NCBI GenBank assembly: GCA_035048495.1 | Contig: CM068552.1 | Span: 27,716,154-27,780,153, forward strand | From: Euptelea pleiosperma | Lineage: Eukaryota > Streptophyta > Magnoliopsida > Ranunculales > Eupteleaceae | DNA length: 64,000 bases | Direction of reading: 5' to 3' | Shown: piece after piece, positions 43,801-56,493 of the stretch | Position numbering within the stretch: position 1 is the first letter of the stretch | How the letters are laid out: every line of letters starts with the position of its first letter | Made by a program: the position numbers and the translations under genes | Notes under the pieces: model-generated | The model's database searches: none | What the model was told of the DNA's origin: nothing | What the model saw: the letters and a program-made list of their open reading frames with translations, nothing else

Positions 43801-46300
43801 TGGGGAGAAGGAGAATCCTATCCAAGTTGGATAGATGCCTCTGTAATAAAAAATGGGTGGATCTCTTTCCAGGATGGAGATAAAAGGTTTTACCAAGGCA
43901 CCAGTCCGACCACTCGCCATTATTTGGCTGGAATGTATCTATTCCCAAACCCTAGAATGTGCCATTTTGTTTTCAAAAGATGTGGCTATTGCATGATAGT
44001 TTCAAGAAATGTGTGAAAGACAATTGGAAGGAAGAAATCTATGGTTATCCTTTAGCAGTGGTGGCTTACAAACTTAATTAATGGCTGAAGATGACCCTAA
44101 AAAATGGAATGCAGAAGTTTTTGGTAAAATATCACTCTCAAAACTAAAGAAGCTAATGAAGTTTTGGAACAACTACAAGAGGACAACCTCAATGATTAGA
44201 TTGCTAAGGATATTGCTCAACAAGAAGAAAGAGTTTCTCTTTTGCAACTCCAAGATGAAGTGATGTGGCGTCAAAAGGCAAGAGTACAATGGCTTAAAGA
44301 AGGAGACCGTAACACGGCTTACTTTCATACTATGAATAAGGTTCGCAAAGGTTGAGCTTTGATTCATGAGATCATGAAATAAGATGGTTCGATACTGGGC
44401 AGACAAGAATACATAAAGAAATATATTGTTGAATCTTATCAGGAGAAATTCAAGGCTATGCCTACGGCCATTATAGAAGATCTCGTGAATTTGCTTTTGA
44501 AACTTGTCCTGAAAGAAGATAATGACTTGCCGACCATGATTCCAAGTGAGGAGGAAGTTCGGGATACGGCTTTTGGTATGAAGCCAGATAACGCACCAGG
44601 GCCTAATGGTTTCCAAGAGTGTTTCTTCCAAGGATGCTGGGAAGATATTTCAAAAGCAATCATTTCTTTCTTCTGAGAGGGGAGTATTCCAAAAGGTTTT
44701 AATTCCAATTTCTTAGTCCTCATTCCTAAGAAGATAACGTGAAGAAACTAGACCGGTTCAATCCGATCTGCCTCAGCAATTTCATTTTCAAAATTATCAC
44801 AAAGATCATGTCTAACAGACTGGGAAAAATAGCAGACATAATAATTTCCAAAGAACAATGTGCTTTTATTCAAGGAAGGTGCATCCAACAAAACATTGGC
44901 CTTGCTTCAGAAATGATGAATGAGCTAAAAAAGAAGAGAGTTGGAGGTAACCTTAGGGTCAAAGTGGATATATATCAGGCCTACAATACACTAAGCTGGG
45001 AATTCCTAATGGAGGTGCTGAAAGCTTTTGGTTTTAGCCAAACCTGGTGTAAGAGGGTGTAGGAAGCGATCAGTAGTGCACATTTGTCAATCACGTTTAA
45101 TGGAGGACCATGCGAGTTTTTTGCTACGAGCAGAGGTCTGAGACAAGGTGATCCTCTATCTCCTCTCTTTTTTGCTTTGGCGGAAGACGTGCTTAGCAGG
45201 GGGATTCACTGACTGGTCACCAATAACAAGCTCCAGCCAATGACTCATATGAGGAATGGTATGAGTCCTTCCCACTTCCCACTTGCTATTTTGCGGATGA
45301 TATTTTCATCTTTGTGAATGGCCATATGAGGGGTCTCAAAAATCTTTTGGATCTAATGCATAAGTATCAAAATGCGGCTGGTCAATTTATCAATAAATAG
45401 AAAAGTAGGATCTTTATTGGGGGATGAGCCTGGCTCAGAAGAGAAGGAGGAGATTTTGAACATGAGAGAAGGGATGCTACCAGAGGAATACCTGGGTGTG
45501 CCTCTTCTACAAGGCAGAGTAAAGAGCAATGTAATTAGGCCTCTAGTGGATAAGATTTGGAAGAGGACGACTGGATGGACATGGAAGCTTATTTCTTTCC
45601 AAGGGAGAGCTACTCTTGTGAAATCCATTCTTAACAACATTCTGATATATAATATGACGGTGTACAGGTGGCCGGCATCTATTATCAAGGAATGTGAGTG
45701 TGATTCATAACTTTCTTTGGTCGGGAGACCCATCTAAGAAAAAGATGATCACGGTCGCTTGGGATAAAGTGTGTAAACCTGTTGAAGAAGGGGGTTTGGG
45801 CATTCGTAGGTTACAAGAGAAACCTTTCTATGCTTATGAAACTAGCTTTAATTTCTTGGAAGGAAAGGATGATCGGCTGAGGTTCATGTGCAACAAGTTT
45901 GTCAACAACGCTGGTGATTATGTTAGCTCATACAAATGTTCAACGATGTGGTCGGACCTTAGGTGGGCTCTGTCAAACATTAAAGGTAGAGAGGGCTGGA
46001 TCATTGGTTCGGCTAAAAACATTGATCTGTGGAGAGATGCTTGGGCTGGTCAATGGGCTGTAAAGGACAGAATTGAGGTGGACAAAGGTGTTTGGAAGAT
46101 GTGTAAGGCCAATGTGAGTGATATTCTTTTGGATGGGGAATGGTGCATCCCACCTCAGGTGAGAACGAGTTTGGAAGCTGGATACAAATGGGAAATTCTC
46201 AGTCAAGTCAGCAATGGAAGCTACCCGCAAGCGAAACATGAAGGTGGGGTGGGCATCGAAGATAGGGAATCATCACATTCAACATAGGAGGGCGGCTAGA
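43801..46300 (+). pseudogene. LINE ORF2, rest of endonuclease region and reverse transcriptase
   Basis: Directly after the AGA duplication the LINE reading resumes (RWGEGESYPSWIDA, then NGWISFQDGDKRFYQGTSPT and HYLAGMYLF). The reverse transcriptase is recognisable: EEEVRDTAFGMKPDNAPGPN near 44550-44610, RFNPICLSNFIFKIITKIMSNR near 44755-44820, [38 protein letters not shown] near 45137-45190 and YFADD at 45287-45301. C-terminal LINE sequence (FLWSGDPSKKKMITVAWDKV, WRDAWAG) reaches about 46240. Frameshifts and stops are frequent. No RNase H domain or poly-A tail is visible before copia-2 sequence begins. Confidence 0.85.
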
Positions 46301-46819
46301 GCATGAAAAATTCTACAGGGACTGATAATAACATAAAAATGAGAGGAATTGCTCTTGCTTCTAGGTACATCTTTTGCAAGGAAAAATGTGAAACAAGTCA
46401 TCACGGTATTAGTATTTTTCTAAAAGTCCTGTGTTATGTATTTTCTAAATTATAAAGCCAGATCATTATGCACTTCAAGTTCAAAAAGAGAACAATTTTC
46501 TTCATTATTGTGTTATAGTAATTTCTGATTTCACTGACATTATACCTAAATAATTATCAGTTCATGAACTAATCAAGTTTTGATTTTGTAACGTTCAACT
46601 TTTTAGGCTTTTCTACATGTCAGTTCACATCAACCAATGTCAGAATATGCATTCATATTTTTTATTATTCATTTGTTTTTCAAAATATTTCATTTCTAGT
46701 ATGGAGCTTGATTTGTATTCTCCTATTTGACTCTCCAAGGTATCATCACAGAAAATTATAATTTCTCTCTATAATTTGATTTCAAATCTTAATAATGATA
46801 CATGTTTTGAAAGATGAAA

Positions 46820-46875
<56 letters not shown>

Positions 46876-47302
46876 CGCTTGTACTCCATTGCATGTTATT
46901 TATCTTCTCTATTTCTGTACCTGTTATTCTACGACAAATAGGGGGAGAAAAAAAATCCAAAGAGGTAAAAAAGTAGATGCATGAGATAGGGGGAGAGAAA
47001 TTCATGGGGAGAAAAATCATTATTTTATTTTCTAATTTTTTTATTGTATCTATATTCTGATGTGCAATTTTTAAACTCACTACAAGGTTTGAATTATTTA
47101 TTTTTGCCGATGATATTACATGGTATGTATTGTTGGTGGATTTGCAGGAAACAGATCAAAGCAAATATTTATTATCTGTTTGTTATCTTTGAGAGTATGA
47201 GATTGTGAGTAAAATCATTTAAATGGATGTGATGTAATTCATATTATTGTTTACGCTTTATGTGATTAATATTTTTGTCACGGAAGTGTTAAAGGGGGAG
47301 AT
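46301..47302 (+). other. copia-2 3' untranslated region and polypurine tract
   Basis: AT-rich sequence with no gene. Purine tracts TAGGGGGAGAAAA occur near 46940 and 46988, and AAAGGGGGAGAT at 47291-47302 sits directly before the LTR start TG, as in copia-1. The TA microsatellite is at 46822-46874. Confidence 0.55.
46822..46874 (+). repeat. (TA)n microsatellite
   Basis: About 26 TA units without interruption. Confidence 0.95.
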
Positions 47303-47930
47303 TGTAAAGATTTCTTATTCTAGTTTCGGTAAAGATTCTGTGTGACATAAACATTCTTGTAACCGTTCCTACGAGCACCAGTGTAGCTTCGAAGTTGTCG
47401 TGGTACGCATTCGATCTTTGCCGATTACTTGAAGACTAAAAGACAAAGATCACAAGAATCAGACGTTTGACGACTTGAGTCATATGAGTAAACTACTATT
47501 CGCCCGTTAAAGATTATGTTCGCTCGTATAAGAAGGTAAGTGACTTAGTGACCATAGAAATAGGATATTAAAATCTTATTAATGGTTGAACTAAGTAAAA
47601 ATACATACCCAAGTCAAATTCATGCTCAAAGAAGTAATTTTAGTGACTTGGGGAAATCCAATCGATTGGACTGTGAGAACCAATCGATTGGGCTCTACGG
47701 GATAAAAACTTCCCAGAGTACAATTGATTGGAGTTTACTGTACAATCAATTGAACCAGTCCGATCGATTAGACTGTGAGAACCAATCGATTGGACCATCC
47801 GGGATAGAATTTCTAAAGTACCCAATCGATTGGACCTTGAGCCGACTGGAGCAAAGGGGACATAGACCAGTGTTGTCTGAATATCAAATCGCTAAATGTT
47901 ATTTTTAATGCGGTAGATATGAATGAGTTT
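47303..47930 (+). mobile_element. copia-2 LTR, first 600 bases
   Basis: TGTAAAGATTTC follows the polypurine tract. The sequence corresponds to the minus-strand LTR at 59630-61349 (shared CGTTCCTACGAGCAC, CGTGGTACGCAT, AGAAGGTAAGTGACTTAGTG). Four perfect CCAATCGATTGG palindromes are at 47658, 47680, 47782 and 47822. The LTR stops abruptly near 47900-47930 and gag-like sequence follows, so its TATA box, U5 and primer site are missing. Confidence 0.8.
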
Positions 47931-47954
47931 CAAAGAATCTCTACTTGCACTTTG

Positions 47955-49526
47955 GCTACTTGGCTAAAGAGGCATGCGACATTCTCAAGGTTATCCATGA
48001 AGGAACGTCGGTAGTCAAAATTTCTAAATTGCAAATGCTGACTACTAAATTCGAATCCATGCGAATGGAGGAGAATTATACATTCAGAGTTCTATGCCAA
48101 ACTCAGTGATATTGTGAACTCTGCCCACAACTTAGGTGAAAGCATTCCAGAACCCAAAGTGGTTCGGAAGATCTTGATATCCTTACCTGACAAGTTTTAG
48201 GCTAAGGTAACGGCTATTGAGGAGACTAAGGATGTTGACTCCCACAAAATTGATGAGCTGGTTGGGTCTCTTCAAACTTACGAGATGAATTTGAGGTAAC
48301 CGAAGAAATCAAAGGGTAAAACTTTTAAAGTTTCTGAAGCTCAAGACTCAGAGTCAGATGTTGACTCTAAAGTACAAATGGCTCTATTTGTCAAAAGGTT
48401 TAAAAATGATAGATTCAAGAATAATAAACCTTTTGATAAATCTAGAGAACATGCAAAACCTCATGAGAAAAGTAGCAAAAGTGAAAGAACTCCAAGGGAA
48501 CGTTGTTCAAGCGAACCCCAATGTTTCAAATACTAAGGGTTTGGTCATTTTGCAAATATTTGCCCGAACAAAGAAGAATATAAAAGCAAGACCAAAGCCT
48601 TTAATGTCACATGGGATGAAGAGTTAGGAGATCATTCTGATGACTCTAATAGCAATGAAAAGACTGATAAGTATACAACTTTTGTTGCTCGTTTTGATAG
48701 TCCTTATGGATCTCATGGAGAATCCAAGAAAAGTGAGGATGAGAGTTCAGAAGACTCTTACAATGGGGATACGGATAACTCGACAGTTTGTGTGAAAGAA
48801 CTGTACGAGAAATCCATAAAATTCATAAAGGCAAATAAAGTCTTATCTGACAGTGTTAAATATCTTGACTCTAAAAATGAAGCCTTATTAAGTGAAACTG
48901 AAAAATTAAAAGTGTCAATTTTGGATTTAGGACAAAAGAATGAGTGTCTCTTTTAAAAAGAACAGGTCCCTGGAATGTAAATTTCAAACTTGTACGGCAC
49001 ACAAGGAATCCCTTGAGAATGAGCTCTTAAAATTAAACGGGATGTGCCAGGATTCTTGTCAAGCTCTGCAAAGCTTGATAAGAATTTACGTGTGGGAAAA
49101 GTCTATAGAGATTAACATGGTTTGCGTTACAAATCCGATCAAGACAAAGCATCTACTTCCAAGACGATTTTTGTTAAAGCAAAAGCTATTTCCATTTCGA
49201 TCATTGATCAATTCAAAATTGCAAAAAGTAATCGTCCTTGTGCGTACTGCAAAAATTTGGGTCATGAGATCAGAGATTGCCATAAACTGAGAAGAGGACA
49301 CCAAAATTCTTTTAAGAAAGAGATGAACTCAACTCAGAGTGTGAAGAGTCAAAAATTTCCTATAGAGACACATTATGAGCTAAATAAATTGGATAAGCTG
49401 TCTAGGAAGTTGAAAGACCTAATAGAAAGGTCTAGAGTTTTAATCAAGGAGATAAAGTCCTTTAAGAATAATAGACATCCTCAGAGTTCTTTAACTCAAA
49501 AGAGGAGAGATCCCAGGAATACTTAG
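47955..49526 (+). pseudogene. gag: copia-2 gag fragment
   Basis: The reading ACDILKVIHEGTSVVKISKL, then FYAKLSDIVNSAHNLGESIP and VVRKILISLPDKF matches the UBN2-type capsid region of copia-1B gag (51104 on), with stops and frameshifts. A first zinc knuckle is broken (GFGHFANICP near 48540). An acidic serine-rich segment and a coiled-coil-like part (KSIKFIKANKVLSDSVKYLD) follow. The second zinc knuckle CAYCKNLGHEIRDC near 49238-49280 is complete. The N-terminal 110 residues are missing. The copia-1B LTR cuts off the end. Confidence 0.75.
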
Positions 49527-51029
49527 TTCTTCGGTTATATATATCTCTGTGTCACGAATCCGTTAAAGACTGAAGTGCCAAAGATCAAGTGGAGTTTGAT
49601 AAAACAAATCAAAGAAGAATTAAAGCTGAAGAAGATCAATCAAGTATTCAAGATCAACTGAAGATAAAGTCAAGTGGTCAAGCTCAACTGAAGACAAAGT
49701 CAAGCTCAAGTATGAAGATTTAAGAGATTAGAGTATGTTCTCACTCAACGAACATTCAACTATGAATAATCTTGTGTTGCGGTTACTTACGTAAATCTAA
49801 AGGTACACCGCACGTTGCCAGCGGATCAAGATTTATCCTAGATGGTTCAGTGATAGTTAGGTATCATGTGCATGTCAAAAAGAGAAATTTCTAAAAAGTT
49901 TAGAAGTGTTCGATTCTAGACTAAGAGGTCCAACCGATTGACCTTTTTGAGTAGGCGATCGGATGTCCGGTCGATCGGCCAAAAAGGTATGGTCGACCCA
50001 AACTCTCGGGTTTGAGATAATTTAGTATTTACCTGAGCGAGCGACAGACTAAAGGTTCGGTCGATCGAAGTCCGTCGACCGGCTAAAGGTGCGGTCGACC
50101 CTGCCCCTTTTGGATCTCGTTTTGACTCAATCTCTTTTGCATTTTTAAGAGCACTTTGGCCCTTCAAACGGCTATATTCGGTTTGGTTCTATTAATGGAG
50201 GCTTACTTATAAATAAGAGCCCTCTCCCCTCATTAGAATTAATCCAATCAAGAGATCTCTATTTTACATTCTTTGATTATCATTCTTTGAGTCCAGAGAT
50301 ATGGAATTATTGAGAGCTTCACTAGAGCAAAGCTGTGTATTCATTGCGAAGACTCTAAGTATTTGGAAGAGACTATTTGATATTATTATTCTATAATCAT
50401 CTTCTTCCAAGAAGAGGATTACTCTTGGCATAGTGTCTCTTGGGCGAATTCTTCTCCAAAGGATTTTCCATTTGATTATAATTATCGAAAGGTAAGTGTT
50501 TCTATGATCAAATGCCTTTTTGATAGAATTCAAAATTTATGAACACCGAATATTTTATGATTTGTGGATGGGTGATGACTCATCTAACTAAGTTGAGGAT
50601 TATAGATCTATGGGAAAAGAATTTCTCTAAATCGACTATAAGCCTAGATTGACTTTCTAGGTGAGCAAGAAGTGATTCTCGTTACATTAAAACTAGGTAA
50701 TATCTTAAGTAGTGAATTAATTATTTCAATTGTATATGTTGTAATGCACGATTGAGATAATATAATATTACTCGTGTTGAGTATTTGACAGTGGATGTAG
50801 GTGCGAAGTCGCCGAACCACTATAAATCTGAGTCTCGTGTGATTGTGAATGTTTGCATATTATATCCCAGATTTTTCCATATCTATGTTCTGTGGATGAT
50901 TCATATTTTAATTGCTTGATCCTTTTTCGTCTTGTGTGATCAATAATCAATTTTAATCCATATAGAATTCGCAGAGGAATTAAACACCCCCCCTCTATGA
51001 CTTAACTTGGTAATTAAAAGGGAATTTCA
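49509..51029 (+). mobile_element. copia-1B 5' LTR
   Basis: It matches 20672-22178 and 58317-59629 from ATCCCAGGAATACTTAG onward. The first 25 bases of the LTR are absent or replaced at the junction with copia-2 gag. It ends ...GGGAATTTCA at 51029, two bases before the primer site. A palindrome cluster spans 49928-50101 (GGTCGACC at 50093-50100) and the TATA box TATAAATA is at 50208-50215. Confidence 0.88.
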
Positions 51030-51031
51030 AT

Positions 51032-51048
51032 TGGTGTCAGAGCAAGGT
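51032..51048 (+). promoter_or_regulatory. copia-1B primer-binding site
   Basis: TGGTGTCAGAGCAAGGT differs by one base in the core from the usual TGGTATCAGAGC site for initiator tRNA-Met used by plant copia elements. Confidence 0.85.
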
Positions 51049-51103
51049 CACTTTGTGAAAGGCTTAACAACTCAAGTGTGATCCTTAGTTCCCTGAGATA
51101 AAC

Positions 51104-52700
51104 ATGAGTCAAGAGGGATTCTCTGTGTCTAGTCCTCCTCTATTCAATGGTACTAATTACGCTTACTGGAAGGCTAGAATGAGGATTTTCTTAAAATCCT
51201 TGGATGAACGGATTTGGAAATCAGTAGAAGTGGGATGGACATCCCCTACTGTAGCAACGACTATTGGTGAATCAACTACCATTGCTATTAAACCAAAAAG
51301 AGATTGGAGTGTGGGAGATAAAGATGCATACCAGTATAATAATCGTGCATTGAATGCAATACATCGTGCTTTATCTCCTGACGAATTCAAAAGAATAATT
51401 GCTTGTGAAACCTCAAAACAAGCATGGGACATTTTGGAGATGACCTATGAAGGAACGAATTCTGTTAAACTGTCAAAACTTCAAATGCTCACAACTCAAT
51501 TTGAAATTATTATAATTAATGAGGATGAAAGTTTCACAGACTACTGTACCAAACTAAGTGAAATAATTAACTCCATGTGGGGTCTTGGTGAAGCTATTCC
51601 TAAACAAAAAATTGTTAGAAAAATTTTGAGATCATTACCTGATAGGTTTCATCCTAAAATTACAACTATTGAAGAAAGTAAGAATGTTGATCTGATAAGA
51701 TTAGAAGAACTAATAGGATCAATTCAAACATTTGAACTGAAACTTCATACACCTAAAAAGAAAGGATTAGCTCTAAAAACCTCTAAGAAACAATTAAGAG
51801 AAGAAACTGACTCTGATTAGTCTAATAACATTGATGATGAAGTTGCTCTTTTTGCTAAAAAATTCAGAAAGTTTTTCAGAAACAAAGACGAGAAAAATTT
51901 CACAAAAAAAAATAGAAAACCTTCTGAGAAATTTGATAAATACAAAAAGGGAAATAACAACAAAAATAAAATACAATGTTATAAATGTAGGGGGTTTGGT
52001 CATATCTCCACTGACCGTCCTAACAATATTAAGAAATGAAAAACTAAAGCGATGAAGGCTATTGCTTGGACCATAAATAGTGATGAATCTGATACTGAAA
52101 CGAACACATCGACTGACAACGAAGAATCATCTAATGTTAGAGCATTAATGATTATTGTTAATCTTAATGAAAATTGTCACTCTCAAAATACTAAAGTGGA
52201 TAATAGAACCGATTTAAGTGATGATTAAAGTGAAGAAAACATTCAGATTGCTTTTAATAATTTGTATAAGGAAAGCTTAATTCTGGCAAAATCCTATGAT
52301 AACTTAAAGAAGGAAAAACCAGTTGTGTGTTGTGAAAATGTTTCACTAAAAATTGAGTTAAAAAATCTATATCAAATTGTGATGAACAAAGAAGATGAAG
52401 TAACTCAAATCTTAAGCAGATAACAAGAACTTGAAAAAGAAATTGAGAAATTAAGTCTTGAAAGAAATGATCTTGAAGTCAAGAATGCAACCTTAATTAG
52501 AAACATTACTCAAGAAAATTCTAGACTGAAAAATCTATTAACCATGGAAAAAGCAAACCATAATAGGAGAGGACATGGTTACATTAAAAAATCGGCTAAA
52601 AATTCAAATTCTAAAATTGTGTTTGTAAAAGCTACCCTGGATTCAACCAAAAATGAATAAATTAAAAAGCTAAATATTATTTGTCATTATTGTAGACATT
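51104..52700 (+). pseudogene. gag: copia-1B gag
   Basis: ATG 51104 starts MSQEGFSVSSPPLFNGTNYA, the typical copia capsid opening (YWKARMRIFLKS). The UBN2-type domain runs to about residue 225 (AWDILEMTYEGTNSVKLSKL, IVRKILRSLPDRF). A TAG ends the first frame at 51818-51820. Beyond it, a damaged zinc knuckle (CYKCRGFGHISTDRP near 51978-52020) lacks its last Cys, and Glu/Lys-rich sequence leads to a second knuckle, CHYCRHSGHRNYNC, near 52682-52724. It would form the virus-like particle. Several later stops show it is not functional. Confidence 0.82.
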
Positions 52701-52774
52701 CTGGACATAGAAATTATAATTGTCATATTCTATTAGAATTTCAAAAGAAAAAGGAAAAGAATGGTCTAATTTTT

Positions 52775-55700
52775 TTGGAGAAAACTAGAAAACTAAACAA
52801 ACAAAATGAATTGTTTAAAAAGATAGCTGATTTAAATGGTAAAGCTAAAAATAGAAAAGAAAACCTTAATAACTCTCAAATCAATCAGACTAGTAATGCT
52901 TCCATAAAAATATGGAATGAGAAATATGTTGAAAAATATTTAGTCATTTATACTGCTCTTATTGCTAATAAAACTTCTAAGTGGTATTTGGATAGTTGAT
53001 GTTCCAAACACATGATTGGAGAAAGATCTCATTTTTGCTTCCTTGATAAATGCCATGATAGTGAAGTTATATTTAGAGATGGTAGTAGTGCTAAAATAAT
53101 TGGTAAAGGGATTATCTAAAGTCCAGGAATACCTAAGATTGAAAATGTTTTGTGTGTGGATGGTCCAAAACATAACTTACTAAGCATTAGTCAAATCTGT
53201 GATAAAGACCATATTTGCAAGTTTTCGAAAGAGAAATATGAAATCATAGACAAAACTTCTAACAAAGTAAGAATTCAAGGAAAAATAAATACTAATAATT
53301 GCTATGTCATTGAGACTGGTAGTTCGATTAAGTGCAATATGGCACTAACAAATGAAACCGAACTATGGCATTAACGTCTAGGACACATAAAATTTAAAGA
53401 CTTAGCCAAGATAAATAGGAAAGAATTAATAAGAGATGTTTCAAAACTAAATAAGAATTATCAAACTATTTGTGGGTCTTGCCTAAAAGAAAAATAAATT
53501 AGAAACTCTCACAAAAAGATAAAAAATATTAGTACCTCTAGAATTTTTGAATTGTACATATGGACTTAGTTGGACCTAATAGAATAGAAAGTCTTGGAGG
53601 AAAGAGATATTTCTTAACTGTTGTTGATGATTTCTCAGGATTTACTTGCGTGGCTTTTCTTAGAGAAAAATCTGAAGCATTTGATGAACTCATGAAGATC
53701 TATAAAAAGGTTCAAAATGAGAAAGGTGTGTCTATTCTCAGGATTAGAAGTGATAATGGGAGAGAATTTGATAATCACAAGTTTGATGAATATTGTAAGA
53801 AAAATGGGATTAAACATGAATTCTCTACAGCCAAAACACCTCAGCAGAATGGTGTAGCTAAAAGAAAAAATAAGACTCTTGAGAAATGGGTAGAGTTATG
53901 CTTACCAACAAAAATCTAACAAGAAATTTATGAGCTGAAGTAGTCAATACTGCATGTTATACGATCAATCGTGTTTATTTGGGAACAGAAACATTGCAGA
54001 TAGCCTATGAAATTTTTGGGAGTACTTGCTATATGCTTAGAGACAGAAAATCTTAGAAAGTTTGAATCCAAAAGTGATGAAGGTATTATGCAAGGATATT
54101 CCACCAGAAGTAGAACTTATAGGATCTTTAACAAAAGAACCTTAACCAAAGAAGAATCTGCTAATGTGGTCATTAATGATGAATCTCCCGAAATTTGTGA
54201 GAATTCAAAAGAGATGGTAGAATCTACAAATATTGAGAAAGATGAAACAAATGTTTACAACTCAGAAAAACTTAAAAATAGAAATACATTAAAGATCATC
54301 CTAGTTTAGAGATTATTAAAAACAAGGATAGTGGTGTGCGTACAAGAAGTTAATTAGAAAATATATCCAGTCATTTATGCTTTACCTCTAAGATTGAACC
54401 AAAAAACATTAAAGAAGCTCTTTTAGATGAACATTAGATAAATGCCATGCAAGAAGAGTTAAATCAATTTAAGAAAAATGATGTTTGGTTTCTAATCCCT
54501 AGACCTTTAAATAAAAAAGTGATAGAAACTAAATAGATATATAAGAATAAACTTGATGAGAAAGGACTAATAACTAAGAACAAAGCCAGATTAGTGGCTC
54601 AAGGGTACTCTCAAGTTGAAGGGATTGATTTTGATCAGACTTTTGCCCTAGTGGCTAGATTAGAATCTATTAGGATTCTCTTAGCATTAGCCTATGTCCT
54701 AAAATTTAAACTCTATCAAATGGATGTTAAGAGTGCTTTTCTAAATAGGATTTTGGAAGAAGAAGTTTATGTAGAACAACCTAAAGGTTTTGAAGACCCT
54801 TATAAAAGTAATCATGTCTATAAGCTTAAGAAAGCCTTGTTTGGTCAAACAAGCACCAAGAGCTTGGTATGAAAGATTAACTCAATTTCTATTGGAAATG
54901 GATTCACGAGAGGAACTGTTGATAAAATACTATTTATTAAGAAATAAGATAATAGTATTCTGATATCTTAGATATATATTGATGATATTATCTTTGGCTC
55001 AACCACTGAGATGCATGCTTTAGAATTTGCTCAAGCTATGAAATCTAAATTTGAGATGAGCATGGAAGGTGAACTGAACTTCTTTCTAGGTCTTCAAGTT
55101 AAACAATTAGAAAATAAAATTTTCATTTCTCAATCTAAATATTCTAACGAATTTGGCCTAGAATCATCTAAATCTTCACACACTCCTATGAGCACTAGCA
55201 TTAAACTCACCAAGGATTTAAGTGAAAAATCAGTTGATCAGACTCTGTATAAGAGTATGATTGGCAGTCTCCTCTATCTCACAGCTAGCAGACCCGATAT
55301 TGCTTTTAGTGTAGGAGCTTGTGTTACGTATCAATCTGACCTGAAAGAATCTAATCTCTCAGTTATTAAAATAATCATTAAATATGTCAGTGGTACCCTT
55401 GAATACGGTCTCTGGTATACTCTTGAGACTAACAGTGAAATTGCCGGTTATTCAGATGCCGATTGGGTAGAAAATGCTAACAATCGAAAAAGAACCTGTG
55501 GTGGTTGTTTTTATATTAGAAATTATTTAGTTGTTTGGCACAACAAGAAACAGAATGATATATCTTTGTCTACTGCTAAAGCATAATATATTACTGTTGA
55601 CAGTTGATGTGCCCACTTAATTCGGATGAAACAAATGTTGTTGGATTATGGAATTAATTAAGAATCTATGAATTTATTCTGTGATAACATGAGTGTGATT

Positions 55701-55906
55701 TGTATTTCTAAAAATCCTGTACAACACTCTAGAACCAAGCACATTGATATCAGACATCATTTTATTCAAGATTGGTTGAAGAGTAGATAATTTCATTAGA
55801 ATATGTGAACATAGAAATTCAATTTGCTGATATTTTGACTAAACCTTTAGATTCGTTTAGATATGAATATCTGAGGAAATCTATCGGAGTTTGTCCAATT
55901 GATTAA
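52775..55906 (+). pseudogene. pol: copia-1B pol
   Basis: The protease region is near 52980 (SKWYLDS followed by a stop where the active-site Gly is expected, then CSKHMIG). The integrase zinc region follows (LWH, then LGHIKFKDLAKI near 53380). The integrase core shows MDLVGPNR (53560), RSDNGREF and PQQNGVAKRK, in which the usual Glu is replaced by Lys. Reverse transcriptase: [22 protein letters not shown] and YIDD near 54976. RNase H: SLLYLTASRP, YSDADWV and a terminal CPID then TAA at 55904-55906. Frameshifts and stops are numerous. Compared with copia-1A it is more complete at the 5' end. Confidence 0.85.
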
Positions 55907-56493
55907 TTTTTGTTAGTACTGACTAAAATATTTGGATTAATATTGAATATCATATCTTCAATATTTCAGTTAGTCTTATAGTCTAATCATTCAAATAATG
56001 ATTAGCTAATGTTGTTTGCAAAATTTGATGATATTATTGAAAATATTGATTGTTTGGAAAATTGGCGATAATTTGGGATGATTGGGTGTTTAAAAAATGA
56101 CATTCACAAAGTCGGGCTGACCGATGAAATTGTTAGGACGATCGAAAAAAATGTTGAGGCGATTAGGTTTTTAAAAATGAAGTTTGCGAAGTCGAGTTGA
56201 CCGAACAAAAGGTCCGGTCGACCAGATAATATTTTTTGGGTTTTGACATTTGTGTTTGTGGGGTCGGACCGAACGAACATTAGGTCCGGTTGACTGAACA
56301 TACCCGGTCGACCGCGCCTCACACCCAAACATTATATTATTCTTGCGGGTGGGTCAACCAATGTCCGATCTGCCGCCTTTGATTATAAATATCTCAAAAT
56401 TGATTTTGGGTCATTTGAACTCTTTGGAACCCTAGAAATCTCTTTTGTAGATTCCCATTCCCATTTGAGTGAAATCTCTTTGATTTTCCTTCC
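55907..56493 (+). promoter_or_regulatory. Internal promoter-like region for copia-1B third ORF
   Basis: GGTCGACC palindromes are at 56216-56223 and 56306-56313 among further GACCG-type arms, with TATAAAT at 56384-56390, 104 bases before the ATG. The order matches 18181-18821 in copia-1A. Confidence 0.5.

Noticed and set aside
46769..47080. ORF with Ile-Tyr repeats on the minus strand
   Set aside because: Generated by the TA microsatellite at 46822-46874.
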